This document shows positions 54,893 through 64,000 of a stretch of DNA of 64,000 nucleotides, piece after piece. The stretch is from positions 319,501-383,500 of the forward strand of contig NZ_BCMS01000001.1 in the NCBI RefSeq assembly GCF_001485435.1. Direction: 5' to 3'. The notes under the pieces are model-generated. The model ran no database searches, had not been told where the DNA came from, and saw only the letters and a list, made by a program, of their open reading frames with translations. The DNA comes from Deinococcus grandis (lineage in GTDB: Bacteria; Deinococcota; Deinococci; Deinococcales; Deinococcaceae). Each line of letters starts with the position of its first letter. Within the stretch, counting starts at the first letter, position 1. Made by a program: the position numbers and the translations under genes.

Positions 54893-56296
54893 TCAGATGT
54901 CCTCACTCCCGGTATCCATGCGGACCACGCGTGGCTGGAAGCTGGCGATGACGTTCACGAGGTCGTCCTGGCGGGCGATGACGTCCTGGATGCGTTTGTA
55001 CGCTTGTGGGGCTTCGTCGATGCCGCCGCCGATGAGGGTGACGCCGCGCGTGGTGAGGTACGCCTGGACGTCTTTTTTGTTGAGGGTGCTGGCGGCGGCT
55101 TTGCGGCCGAGTTGGCGTCCGGCGCCGTGGCTGGCGCTGCTCAGGGCGCCGGGGTGGCCGAGGCCGCGCACCACGTAGCCGGGGTCGGCCATGCTGCCGG
55201 GGATGAGGCCGAGTTGGCCCTGGGCGGCGGGGGTGGCGCCTTTGCGGTGCACGATGAGTTCCTGATCGCCGACCTGTTGTTTCCAGGCGAGGTTGTGGCT
55301 GTTGCTGACCTGCGCGAGGGGCGTGACGTTCAGGGCGCGGGCGAGGCGGGTGTGGATGAGGTGGTGGTTGGCGAGGGCGTAGCGGCCGGCGAGGGTCATG
55401 GCCTGCCAGTACGCCTGTCCGTCTTCGTGGTCGAGGGGGAGCCATGCGAGTTTTTTCGCTTCTGGCGCGAGGGTGGGGTGGTGGCGTTCGGCGAGGGCGG
55501 TGAAGTGTCCGGCGACCTGCGCGCCGAAGCCGCGGCTGCCGCTGTGGGAGAGGACGGCGAGGTACTCGCCGGGGTCCAGGCCGAGGTCGGCGGTGGGGAG
55601 GGTGAGGGTGCCGAATTCGACGAAGTGGTTGCCGCTGCCGCTGGTGCCGATCTGCGTGGCGGCCTTGTCGTACAGGTGGCGCAGGATGGGCTGGTCCTGC
55701 CAGGTGCTCTCGTGCAGGACGTCGTGGTCCTGGCGGTCGCGTTTCTCGAAGGCGACGCCCGCGCCGAAGCGGGTGTGCTTCAGCAGCAGGGTGGTGGCGT
55801 CGTCGGTGCGCAGCGCGCCCGGTTGGATGGGCAGGACCGAGAGCATCATGGAGCAGCCGATGTCCACGCCGACGCCGTAGGGGATGACGGCGTTCTCGGT
55901 GGCGAGCACCCCGCCGATGGGGAGGCCGTAACCGACGTGCGCGTCGGGCATGAGCGCTCCGGCGCGGCTGACGGGGAGGCGCATGGCGACGTCCATCTGA
56001 CGGTGCGCGCCGGGGTCGATCAGGTCCGCGCCCCAGGTGGGGTAGGGGAGGGGCTGGGCGCGCAGGTCGCTGCCCCGGCGGGCGTCGAGGACGGCCTGCT
56101 GCGCGAGGAGTTCGGCGGCCAGCGGGGCGTACACGCCGCCCTCGGCGTACGCGGCGGGGTTCTGCTGCACGGCGCGTAGTTCGCTGAGGATGTCGTCGCG
56201 GGTCAGTCCGGCGGTTTCGCGCTGGGTGGCGGCGGTCTGGGCGAGGGCGATGGCTTTCTTTTCCAGGCCGAGTTTCACGAGGTGTTTGCCGTTCAT
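54893..56296 (-). CDS. rtcB: RtcB family RNA ligase
   Basis: A 467-residue RNA ligase of the RtcB type, which joins 2',3'-cyclic phosphate (or 3'-phosphate) to 5'-OH RNA ends using GTP and Mn2+. Motifs: DAHVGYGLPIGGVLA (metal binding), VGVDIGCSMM (essential Cys), GTSGSGNHFVEFG (His/Asn), HSGSRGFG, SNSHNLAW and the guanylated His in SSASHGAGRQLGR. The C-terminus is complete. Shorter start used (ATG 56296, GAAAGAGAG upstream); the frame extends to 56497 but that part is Pro-rich and overlaps another short frame. In bacteria RtcB acts in RNA repair, often stress-induced. Confidence 0.94.
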   Translation of the reverse strand: MNGKHLVKLGLEKKAIALAQTAATQRETAGLTRDDILSELRAVQQNPAAYAEGGVYAPLAAELLAQQAVLDARRGSDLRAQPLPYPTWGADLIDPGAHRQMDVAMRLPVSRAGALMPDAHVGYGLPIGGVLATENAVIPYGVGVDIGCSMMLSVLPIQPGALRTDDATTLLLKHTRFGAGVAFEKRDRQDHDVLHESTWQDQPILRHLYDKAATQIGTSGSGNHFVEFGTLTLPTADLGLDPGEYLAVLSHSGSRGFGAQVAGHFTALAERHHPTLAPEAKKLAWLPLDHEDGQAYWQAMTLAGRYALANHHLIHTRLARALNVTPLAQVSNSHNLAWKQQVGDQELIVHRKGATPAAQGQLGLIPGSMADPGYVVRGLGHPGALSSASHGAGRQLGRKAAASTLNKKDVQAYLTTRGVTLIGGGIDEAPQAYKRIQDVIARQDDLVNVIASFQPRVVRMDTGSEDI

Positions 56297-56309
56297 GGGT
56301 GTCTCTCTT

Positions 56310-56429
56310 TCAGGTGGGTGGGGAGGCGACTGCGCCTCTGGGTGTGGAGCCTCCGGGTGTGGGTGTCCGGTCGCCGGGATCGCCGTCCGGGGCGTCGGCT
56401 GTGGTGCTGTCGGGTGTACCTGCGGGCAT
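56310..56429 (-). CDS. Putative 39-aa leader peptide upstream of rtcB
   Basis: ATG at 56429, preceded at five-base spacing by AAAGGAGG, the best ribosome binding site in this part of the window. It encodes 39 residues, rich in Pro, Thr, Gly and Asp (starts MPAGTPDSTTADAPDGD, ends VASPPT), and stops 13 bases before the rtcB start. It has no hydrophobic region. It may be a leader peptide or small product of the rtcB operon. Confidence 0.5.
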   Translation of the reverse strand: MPAGTPDSTTADAPDGDPGDRTPTPGGSTPRGAVASPPT

Positions 56430-56526
56430 GGTCGCCTCCTTTCCCTGATCGGGTCTGGGTGAGTGTGCCGCGCGGGTGGGGCAGCGGGCATCCGCATGGT
56501 GGCGGATGGGCGGCGTAGGCCAGTGC

Positions 56527-57207
56527 CTACTCCGGCAGCTCGTCCAGTGGCGTGGGGTCGAAGCGGACCCGGTCGGGGATCAGCCGCCCGTTCTGCGCGC
56601 GGTACGTCAGGACGAGGCGGCCCGTGAACGCCCAGGCGCGTTGCACCTCGACCAGCGCGGTCAACTGGCCGCCCTGCACGGTCCAGCGGACCTGATCGCC
56701 GATGCGGGTCGCCTCACCGGGGGGCACGCCGGGCAGCGGGGGGAGCTTCACGCTGCGGCCCGGCAGCGTCAGGCTGTTCGCCCCGAAGCGGACCTGTTGC
56801 CGCAGGTACGGGACGGGCGGCGTGACCGGCCACTCGCGCAGGTCCGGGAGGCTCAGCACGTGGGCATCGAACACGGCCACGCCGGTCCCCTCGTCGGTCA
56901 TCAGGGTCACGAGGACCTCGGGCCGGGCGTCGCCGGTCACGTCCGTGACGCTCAGGCCCGGCCAGAAGGTGGGATTGCTGATCGTCCGCCACTTGGGGAA
57001 CGTGCGGCTGGTGCCTCCTGCGGTGACGCGCAGGCCGGTCAACCATCCGGCGCGTGCAGGCGCGGTGGTCTGCACGGTCACGGCAGGCCCTTCGTGCCGG
57101 GCGACGGTCGCCCCGGCGGGAATACCCCCCGTGGGCGTCGGGACCGGCACCTGCGCGGCGTGTGCGGGCAGAAGCGAGGCGGCAATCAGCAGGCAGAGGC
57201 GGCGCAT
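56527..57207 (-). CDS. Secreted hypothetical protein, 226 aa
   Basis: Signal peptide (RRLCLLIAASLLPAHAAQ). The mature part is beta-rich and has VTDVTGDARPEVLVTLMTD, a D-x-T-G-D-x-x-P-E-V motif as in FG-GAP/VCBS-type calcium-binding repeats, one copy only. The following gene upstream in the operon carries the same motif, so the two products are related in design. Function unknown; likely periplasmic or surface bound. Last gene of a four-gene secreted operon. Confidence 0.75.
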   Translation of the reverse strand: MRRLCLLIAASLLPAHAAQVPVPTPTGGIPAGATVARHEGPAVTVQTTAPARAGWLTGLRVTAGGTSRTFPKWRTISNPTFWPGLSVTDVTGDARPEVLVTLMTDEGTGVAVFDAHVLSLPDLREWPVTPPVPYLRQQVRFGANSLTLPGRSVKLPPLPGVPPGEATRIGDQVRWTVQGGQLTALVEVQRAWAFTGRLVLTYRAQNGRLIPDRVRFDPTPLDELPE

Positions 57208-57223
57208 GCCCCATCATGCCGGG

Positions 57224-57808
57224 TCAGCGGACGGCGGGGCGGCCCAGCGCGTCGGGGTGCACCTCGCGGGCCAGCGCGGGGGCGCGGCGGTCCAGGCGGA
57301 AGCCGAAGCCCGTCCAGTGCCACAGGCTCAGCGCTCGGGCGGGCGCGCCGGGCGCGGCGTAGGTGGTTTCCAGCGTGGCGAGCGTCCCGCCGGGCAGCAC
57401 GGTCAGCGCCGAGACCGGCTGGAACAGGGCGCTGCCCACCCAGACCTCCCGGTACCGGCCGCCGCCCAGGGGGCGCAGGACCGCCACGTGACTGCTGAAT
57501 CCGCGTGCGTCGCGGTTGCCCTGGATGGGCGTGGGGCGCGCGCTCCAGCGGGCGGTGTGCCAGTCGCGCCAGGGTCGCCACACGGCCAGTACGCATTCGG
57601 GGGTGCCGTCGCCGGTCACGTCGGCCAGGACGCCGGTTCGCACCTCCCAGTCGGGGGGGAGAGTCAGGGACGGGCAGGGCTGCGCGGGCTGCACGGCCGC
57701 ACTGGTGGTCCAGTCGCCCGCCGGGGTGAGGCTGCGCCAGGGCAGACTGCCGCCGCCCGCGAGCGCGCCGCCCAGCAGCAGGGGCAGGAGCAGGGCGGAT
57801 CCCTTCAC
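57224..57808 (-). CDS. Secreted hypothetical protein, 194 aa
   Basis: Short signal peptide (KGSALLLPLLLGGALAGGG). Mature part has VRTGVLADVTGDGTPECVLAVWRPW, the same D-V-T-G-D-x-x-P-E calcium-binding-like motif as its downstream neighbour, and a Cys pair possible between CPSLTL and PECVL. GTG at 57808 overlaps the stop of the CapA-like gene (GTGA). Function unknown; probably works with the CapA-like protein at the cell surface. Confidence 0.75.
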   Translation of the reverse strand: MKGSALLLPLLLGGALAGGGSLPWRSLTPAGDWTTSAAVQPAQPCPSLTLPPDWEVRTGVLADVTGDGTPECVLAVWRPWRDWHTARWSARPTPIQGNRDARGFSSHVAVLRPLGGGRYREVWVGSALFQPVSALTVLPGGTLATLETTYAAPGAPARALSLWHWTGFGFRLDRRAPALAREVHPDALGRPAVR

Positions 57809-58692
57809 CGGGCCTCCGGGCAGGCGGGGAGGCCCAGGCGGATCAGGGCCTGCGCTCGCTGCACGCCGCTGGCGGGGCTCACGCGGCCCGCGCGGGTACG
57901 GGTGGGGGCCGCGCAGGCACGGGTGACGTCCGGCAGGGGCACGCGCACCACCGCGCCGAGCTGCGCGGACGGGAACGGCTGGTCGAACAGCAGGTTCCCC
58001 AGGCTGTACAGTACCAGCGCCGCGCCGCGCGGCCCGGTCAGGACCTCGTGCCCCTGGAGGACGTGCGGGCCGCTCCCGGCGATCACGGTCGCTCCGGCCG
58101 CCACGAGTGCCCGCGCCTGCGTCCGCTGCCGGGCGGTGGTCAGGCCGTATTCCTCGCCCCAGTGCGGCAGGACGATCACGGTGTCCGCCCGCCGGGCCGC
58201 CGCGCGCACGGCGGCCAGCGGGAGGGACGTCGCGCCGTCGTCCAGCCACGCGAGCAGCGCGACCGGCTGCCCCCGCACCACGCTGAAGATCGGGGCGGCG
58301 GTGACCGGATGCAGGTTCGCGCGGCTCAGCGTGCCCCGCGACTGGGCCTGCCCGGCTGGCCCGGCATCCAGGCTGTGGTTGTTCACCACGCCCAGGTGAG
58401 TCAGGGCCCACAGGGCCGCCGCCGCGCCGGGAGAGGCGCGCAGGTCGATGCCCCGGGTCACGCGCGGCGCGTCCGTCAGGGGGGATTCCAGGTTCGCGGC
58501 GGTCAGGTCGGCGCGCAGCAGCGGCGCGATGGGCCGCAGCGTGGCGGGCCAGTCGGCGGCGTTCGCCTGCGCCACGCCTCGCGCGAGGCTCAGGTCCCCA
58601 CCCAGCGCCAGCGTGACCACGCCGGACGCGGGGGCTTCCCGCCCGCCCGACGTGAGCAGCAGGCCCGCCAGCAGCGCGCAGGCGCGCTTCAC
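57805..58692 (-). CDS. CapA-like metallophosphatase-fold protein
   Basis: A 295-residue protein with a signal peptide (about 1-24). It matches the CapA/PgsA family (poly-gamma-glutamate capsule synthesis, calcineurin-like fold): LALGGDLSLARGV, ANLESPLTD, VNNHSLDAG, VIVLPHWGEEY and IAGSGPHVLQGHEVL, LYSLGNLLFDQ. The GDVxLxxN and N-x-E motifs hold metal ligands. It may be a surface phosphodiesterase or lyase; the other PGA genes are not present, so a capsule role is not shown. GTG at 58692 overlaps the DUF3160 stop. Confidence 0.88.
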   Translation of the reverse strand: MKRACALLAGLLLTSGGREAPASGVVTLALGGDLSLARGVAQANAADWPATLRPIAPLLRADLTAANLESPLTDAPRVTRGIDLRASPGAAAALWALTHLGVVNNHSLDAGPAGQAQSRGTLSRANLHPVTAAPIFSVVRGQPVALLAWLDDGATSLPLAAVRAAARRADTVIVLPHWGEEYGLTTARQRTQARALVAAGATVIAGSGPHVLQGHEVLTGPRGAALVLYSLGNLLFDQPFPSAQLGAVVRVPLPDVTRACAAPTRTRAGRVSPASGVQRAQALIRLGLPACPEAR

Positions 58693-60737
58693 TTCACGAG
58701 CACGCCGTCCAGCCAGGGGTGCGCGGGCGGCACCTTGCCCCGCTGGAGCTGCGCGCGCCACGCCTCGTCAGTCAGGCGGCCCGAGACGGGCACCGTAAAC
58801 TCGTACTGCGAGTACACGCCGCCCCGCGCGACCTGCAGCCCGCCGCGTCCGTCGGGCACGACGGCGTACAGCTCGTGGATGAAGCCGGTGCCTTCCTCCA
58901 GGGCAACGACATTTCCCGTTCTGTCCCCGCCGGTGGCGACGTCCGCGACGACGGCGGCCATGGCGTCCTCGTCGAACTCGCTGGCGTTCTCGCCGTCCTG
59001 GGGGTCGGCACTGGCGGTCTTCATCTCCTCCAGCCACCCGCCGAAGTAGTGGATCTGGTCGTACCCCTCGGCGGTCAGGGGCGTGCCCGCCAGCTGCTTG
59101 GTGGTGGCGCGGCTCAGGACGCCCAGCATGTCGCGCAGCTTGTCGAGGCTCAGTTCAGTGCGTTCCGACAGGACCCCCTGGTCCTTCAGGACGCGCCGCG
59201 TCAGGGCCTCCAGCGTCTGCAGGCGTGCCCAGAGGGCCGGGTTGGGTTCCACGTATCCGCGTGGGGGTTCCGGGGGGTCCCCGCCGCCGCCCAGTTCGGC
59301 CATGGTCTGCTTGGCGTACAGGATGGTGTCGTGCCGCAGTTCCGTCCAGGAGCCCAGCGCGGTCAGCATGTCCTTGCGCGTCCAGGCGGGCGTGCGCATG
59401 AACGCCGGGTAGCGCGCGTCGCGCGCTTCGGGTTTCGCCAGCGCCTGCAGCGCGTACAGCCAGCCGCTGTACACGTTCGCGGTCCAGTCGCCCGGTTTGA
59501 GCGCGGCGAAGTTCGCGCGGAGCTTCGCCATGTTCGCCTCGTAGTTCGCGTACTTCGCCTGCCCGCTGCGGCGCAGTTCGTTCAGCGCGGCGTCGCTGCC
59601 CAGCACGGCCAGCAGGTCCAGGCCGCTGGGCAGCAGGCGCGGCTGCTCGTCCGTGCCGACCTCGCGGTACACGAGGCGCTGGAAGGCCGCGCCGTCCAGC
59701 GTGAAGCGCTGCCCCATCAGCCGGAAGCCCAGCGTCTGCGCGTCGCGCACCTCGCGGCCCTCGCCGGGTTTGGCGACGACCACGGCGCTGTTCACCTGCG
59801 GGGGCGGCAGTTTCCGCAACTCGGCCTGGAAGGCCGCCAGGACGGCCGGGTCCGCCAGTCGGCGCACCTGTCCGCCCGCCGCTGCCCGGAGGGCCTGCGC
59901 GTACTGGCGGTAGTTCAGGTCGTCGCTGCGACCCACGAGCAGCGCGGTCGGGTCGTAGATGCGCGCCCAGAGTTTCTGCGCCTCGGCGTTCGCGCCCATC
60001 AGCGACGTCAGCAGGCCCGCCACGCGCGTCTCGCTGGCCTTCTCCACCCGCAGGTTCATGCGGCCCAGCCACATCATGGTCCGGAAGTACCGTTTCAGCG
60101 CCTCGCTCCGGGTGTAGTGCCCGCGCGGCACGTACTGCGAGTAATCCTCCCGCAGCCCGCTGCCGCTGAAGATGGGGGAACCGGCGATGCCCTGATGCGC
60201 GTCGATCAGCTTCAGTTCCGCCGCCACCAGGGCCGCGACCTCGGCGGGCGGGGTCACGGCCGGATCCGCCAGTTTCTGCGCCACGGCCAGATACGCCAGC
60301 GTCAGCCGGGCGTCGGCCTCCAGCGGCGTGCCCTTCAGGGCCGTCAGCTGCCGCCGCGAGTCCGCCACGAGCAGCGCGGTCAGGCGGCGCGCGGCGGGCG
60401 CCAGGGACTCGCGTTCCAGGTCGCGCAGCAGCTTGTCGAAGATCAGGTGGTACACGTGCAGCGTCGCGTCGGCCGTGACGAACACCGGCTGCTCCGCGTA
60501 GCGGGTGCTCTCGTACACGGCGTCGAACTGCCGCCACTGCGCGGGCGTGATCACGAAGCCGCTGCGGGACAGCGCCGAGCGCTGCGCGGCGTTCAGGCCG
60601 GGCAGGTCCAGGTCGGCGTTCCCGCTGACCAGTGGCGACTTCAGGGGCCCCAGGTTCACGGGGAGCGAGTACGGCGTGGGGACGGCCAGGGCGCTGCCCA
60701 GCAGGCTGACGGTCAGGACGCATGCAAGAGGACGCAT
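58689..60737 (-). CDS. DUF3160 family secreted protein
   Basis: A 682-residue exported protein. Signal peptide about 1-18 (SLLGSALA). The DUF3160 core follows: FDAVYESTRYAEQPVFVTADATLHVYHLIFDKLLRDLE, DLLAVLGSDAALNELR, GWLYALQALAKP and HDTILYAKQTMAELGGG with the HxxxLYxKQ block. Family role is unknown; members are long, mostly helical, periplasmic or cell-surface proteins. It is the first gene of a four-gene operon with the CapA-like protein and two calcium-motif secreted proteins; all start codons are coupled or close, so it likely works with them. Confidence 0.9.
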   Translation of the reverse strand: MRPLACVLTVSLLGSALAVPTPYSLPVNLGPLKSPLVSGNADLDLPGLNAAQRSALSRSGFVITPAQWRQFDAVYESTRYAEQPVFVTADATLHVYHLIFDKLLRDLERESLAPAARRLTALLVADSRRQLTALKGTPLEADARLTLAYLAVAQKLADPAVTPPAEVAALVAAELKLIDAHQGIAGSPIFSGSGLREDYSQYVPRGHYTRSEALKRYFRTMMWLGRMNLRVEKASETRVAGLLTSLMGANAEAQKLWARIYDPTALLVGRSDDLNYRQYAQALRAAAGGQVRRLADPAVLAAFQAELRKLPPPQVNSAVVVAKPGEGREVRDAQTLGFRLMGQRFTLDGAAFQRLVYREVGTDEQPRLLPSGLDLLAVLGSDAALNELRRSGQAKYANYEANMAKLRANFAALKPGDWTANVYSGWLYALQALAKPEARDARYPAFMRTPAWTRKDMLTALGSWTELRHDTILYAKQTMAELGGGGDPPEPPRGYVEPNPALWARLQTLEALTRRVLKDQGVLSERTELSLDKLRDMLGVLSRATTKQLAGTPLTAEGYDQIHYFGGWLEEMKTASADPQDGENASEFDEDAMAAVVADVATGGDRTGNVVALEEGTGFIHELYAVVPDGRGGLQVARGGVYSQYEFTVPVSGRLTDEAWRAQLQRGKVPPAHPWLDGVLVK

Positions 60738-60769
60738 GCGGTCGTCATACCACGCCGCTGGGCGCCCGG

Positions 60770-62239
<1,470 letters not shown>

Positions 62240-62266
62240 GCCGGGATCATAGCGGGCCGCCACCTG

Positions 62267-62402
62267 ATACGGATTCCGTTTGTTTCGCCAACAATCCGGA
62301 ACTTCACCGGATTGCCGGCTGCACGTCCGGAACCCGTTTCTCTCCTTCTCGCCTCCGCTCGGATTGAATGGGCTTTGCAGCCCATTCAATCGGAGTCCGT
62401 AT
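62267..62402. repeat. Dispersed 136-bp terminal-inverted-repeat element, copy 5
   Basis: ATACGGATTCCG at the left end and CGGAGTCCGTAT at the right end, perfect TIRs apart from one base. Contains the CAATCCGG hairpin on the left, GTCCGGAACCCG, CTCCGCTCGGATT and the hairpin GATTGAATGGGCT / AGCCCATTCAATC on the right. It sits between murE and a secreted-protein gene, both on the minus strand. Confidence 0.95.
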
Positions 62403-62409
62403 GAGCCCC

Positions 62410-63054
62410 TCAGCGTTGGCGGGTGTACAGGCCGCTGAACGTCACGTTCAGGCCCCCGCACGCGCCGTTGTCCAGCGCGACCAGCCACGGGCCGACCGGC
62501 CACAGGCTCAGCTCGCAGCCGTCTGCTGCGGTCTGCCACGCGCCGCCCCGGCGGGTCAGGGTCCCGTCCACCTCGCCCAGGTTCGCGCTGCCGCCGGGCG
62601 TCGGGTACAGCGCGTCCCCCTTCACCCGCCACGTGCCGGCGGCCGTCTTCGCGAGGATCAGGGTGCCCGTCCCGGACTTCCAGGTGCCGCTCAGGGCGGG
62701 ACTGGCGGGCACGTTCTGCACCTGCATGGTGTTCAGGTACCCGCCCACGCCGGTCGGCACGCCGCCCCGCACGAAGTAGCTGCAGCGCCGACCGTTCACG
62801 GCGGGCCCCTGCAGGAGCAGGTCGCCCTGGACCACGTACGCCCTGCCCGGCTGGCCGCCGGCGTCGGTGAACACGGCGCGGCTGGCCGACACGCGGGCGG
62901 CCCGCAGGTCGCCGGGATCCAGGGTCAGCCAGTCGGGGCAGCCCAGCTGGGTCGCCGGGGCGGATGCGGGCGCTCCCTGGGCGTGGGCGAGCGGGGTGGG
63001 GGCGGCAGCGCCCAGCAGGGCCAGGGTCAGGACGGAACGGGACAGGGCAGGCAT
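62410..63054 (-). CDS. Secreted hypothetical protein, 214 aa
   Basis: Signal peptide (RSVLTLALLGAAAPTPLAHAQ). Mature protein has four to five cysteines (GCPDW, RRCSYF, DGCELS, GACGG) that can form disulfides, and beta-rich segments LILAKTAAGTWRVKGDALY and SLWPVGPWLVALDNG. No family recognised. ATG at 63054 starts just before the hydrophobic core. Probably a periplasmic or surface protein. Confidence 0.75.
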   Translation of the reverse strand: MPALSRSVLTLALLGAAAPTPLAHAQGAPASAPATQLGCPDWLTLDPGDLRAARVSASRAVFTDAGGQPGRAYVVQGDLLLQGPAVNGRRCSYFVRGGVPTGVGGYLNTMQVQNVPASPALSGTWKSGTGTLILAKTAAGTWRVKGDALYPTPGGSANLGEVDGTLTRRGGAWQTAADGCELSLWPVGPWLVALDNGACGGLNVTFSGLYTRQR

Positions 63055-63123
63055 CCCGGTCAGCGTATCGGGCGGCAGGACGGCGCGCCGCCTCATCTGA
63101 CCGGGCATCCGGTTGCGGGCCTG

Positions 63124-63747
63124 TCAGCGCAGCAGCGGCAGCCCGTAGCCGTTGGCCTGCACGCGCTGGCACACCCACTCGAAGGCCTGCGGGTCCGCCA
63201 CGAAGTCCAGCTGGTCGCCGGGCACGCGTACGACCGGGCAGGCGTCGAAACCCGCGACCCAGCTGTCGTACAGGCGATTCAGGCCGCCCAGGTACGCCTC
63301 GGGGATGTCCTGCTCGTAGGCGCGGCCGCGCTGCGCGATGCGCCGCTTCAGGGTGGGGAGGCTCGCGTCGATGTGGATCAGCAGGTCCGGGACGCGCAGG
63401 GCGGGCAGCACGCCCTCGTACAGGCTGCGGTACGTGGCCCAGTCGCGTTCCTCCATCTGCCCGCTCTCGTAGAGGTTGCGCGCGAAGATGTTCGCGTCCT
63501 CGAACACCGTGCGGTCCTGGATGACGTAGCGGGCGCCGGTCACGAGGTTCAGGTGCTGCTCCAGCCGCCGCGACAGGAAGTACACCTGCGAGTGGAAGGA
63601 GTAGCGGCGCATGTCGCCGTAAAAGTCCTCCAGATAGGGGTTCTCGGCGTAGGGTTCGTACACGGGGCGCAGGCCGTAGCGCCCGGCGAGCATGCGGGTC
63701 AGGGTGCTCTTGCCGCTGCCGATGTTCCCGGAGATCGCGAGGTACAT
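63124..63747 (-). CDS. Deoxynucleoside kinase (deoxyadenosine/deoxyguanosine kinase type)
   Basis: A 207-residue P-loop kinase that phosphorylates deoxynucleosides in salvage, feeding dNTP pools. Motifs: ISGNIGSGKSTLT (Walker A, about 5-17), EPYAENPYLEDFYGD, ERTV-like QDRTVFEDANIFARNLYE (the DRS/DRT motif), and the lid RIAQRGRAYEQDIP. Similar to bacterial dAK/dGK. Its ATG overlaps the TGA of the upstream paralogue by one base (TGATG), so both are produced together and may form a heterodimer as in lactobacilli. Confidence 0.94.
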   Translation of the reverse strand: MYLAISGNIGSGKSTLTRMLAGRYGLRPVYEPYAENPYLEDFYGDMRRYSFHSQVYFLSRRLEQHLNLVTGARYVIQDRTVFEDANIFARNLYESGQMEERDWATYRSLYEGVLPALRVPDLLIHIDASLPTLKRRIAQRGRAYEQDIPEAYLGGLNRLYDSWVAGFDACPVVRVPGDQLDFVADPQAFEWVCQRVQANGYGLPLLR

Positions 63748-64000
63748 CAGTCGGCGGCCTGTCCGGCGCGCAGGGCCTCGTCGATGCGGGCCAGGAGGCC
63801 GCGCTCGTCGTCCGGGTTGTTCACGAAGTCGATCCCGGCCGCGTCGATGATCAGGTGCGGGTGCGGGTACGTGCGGAAGTACTCGTCGTACCGCCCCGTG
63901 AGGTTGGCGAGGTACTCGGCCTGCATGTCCTGCTCGAAGGGGCGGCCGCGCAGCGCGATGCGGCGCAGCAGCTCGTCGGTGTCGGCGCGCAGGTACACCA
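63747..64000 (-). CDS. Deoxynucleoside kinase, partial at window edge
   Basis: Only the last 83 or so residues are seen: VYLRADTDELLRRIALRGRPFEQDMQAEYLANL is the lid/helix part of a deoxynucleoside kinase, homologous to the neighbouring gene, followed by the C-terminal LIIDAAGIDFVNNPDDERGLL. The N-terminus with the P-loop is outside the window. Tandem pair with the downstream kinase, sharing one base at the stop/start (TGATG). Confidence 0.9.
   Translation of the reverse strand, partial: VYLRADTDELLRRIALRGRPFEQDMQAEYLANLTGRYDEYFRTYPHPHLIIDAAGIDFVNNPDDERGLLARIDEALRAGQAAD

Noticed and set aside
54421..54906. Open frames inside the 520-bp inverted-repeat element
   Set aside because: PPSPLPQRGRG-type products arise from repeat DNA in many genomes; no Shine-Dalgarno and both strands are equally open.

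Overview
The window is a stretch of bacterial chromosome that fits a Deinococcus species. Most of it is very GC-rich. Markers include a caa3-type cytochrome oxidase operon with Thermus-like gene fusions, a PIG-L deacetylase of the bacillithiol type, a MurE without the diaminopimelate motif, PilT, paired deoxynucleoside kinases, and DUF2270 and DUF3160 proteins. I saw no rRNA, tRNA, CRISPR array or complete insertion sequence.

Layout. 1-7.4 kb: end of a parallel beta-helix protein, an S9 peptidase, an M20 peptidase and a membrane GGDEF-EAL protein. 7.4-15.7 kb: PIG-L deacetylase, a tandem of three two-domain GNAT acetyltransferases, an arginase-like protein, a degenerate Nudix protein, an ArsC/Spx-like protein without cysteine, RuvB and a Sco copper chaperone. 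15.8-22.4 kb: aerobic respiration cluster with a fused subunit I/III (ctaD), subunit II with a cytochrome c domain (ctaC), ctaB, ctaA and a divergent DUF420/CtaM. 22.4-25.8 kb: MFS exporter, panB, a PAS membrane protein and small membrane proteins. 25.9-31.2 kb: DnaE, interrupted by an intein with a LAGLIDADG homing endonuclease.

31.2-35.9 kb: a strikingly AT-rich, foreign-looking operon of four tightly coupled genes that begins on the dnaE stop codon. It encodes a phosphoribosyltransferase-like protein, an ORC/CDC6-like P-loop ATPase, an orphan protein and an N6-adenine DNA methyltransferase. A DUF559 endonuclease-like gene follows. This is the best candidate in the window for a poorly described conflict (anti-phage) system.

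36.3-49 kb: PilT, DinB-like and 5-FCL-like proteins, then a co-directional run of nitrilase, GNAT, S66 peptidase, metallophosphoesterase, Pol III delta prime and MBL hydrolase; then a secreted subtilase, DUF2270, a CDP-alcohol phosphatidyltransferase operon and a UPF0114 protein. 49-57 kb: an APH(3')-like kinase, an excisionase-type HTH regulator divergent from an MMPL transporter, DedA, a HAD phosphatase, and RtcB preceded by an unannotated 39-residue reading frame. 57-64 kb: an operon of secreted proteins (DUF3160, CapA-like, two repeat-type exported proteins), MurE, a secreted protein and two deoxynucleoside kinases, the last cut by the window edge.

Intergenic regions carry at least three repeat families: a roughly 136-bp element with 12-bp terminal inverted repeats (five copies), a GTGGGGAGTGG-rich family that includes heptamer tandem arrays, and one long inverted-repeat element of about 520 bp.
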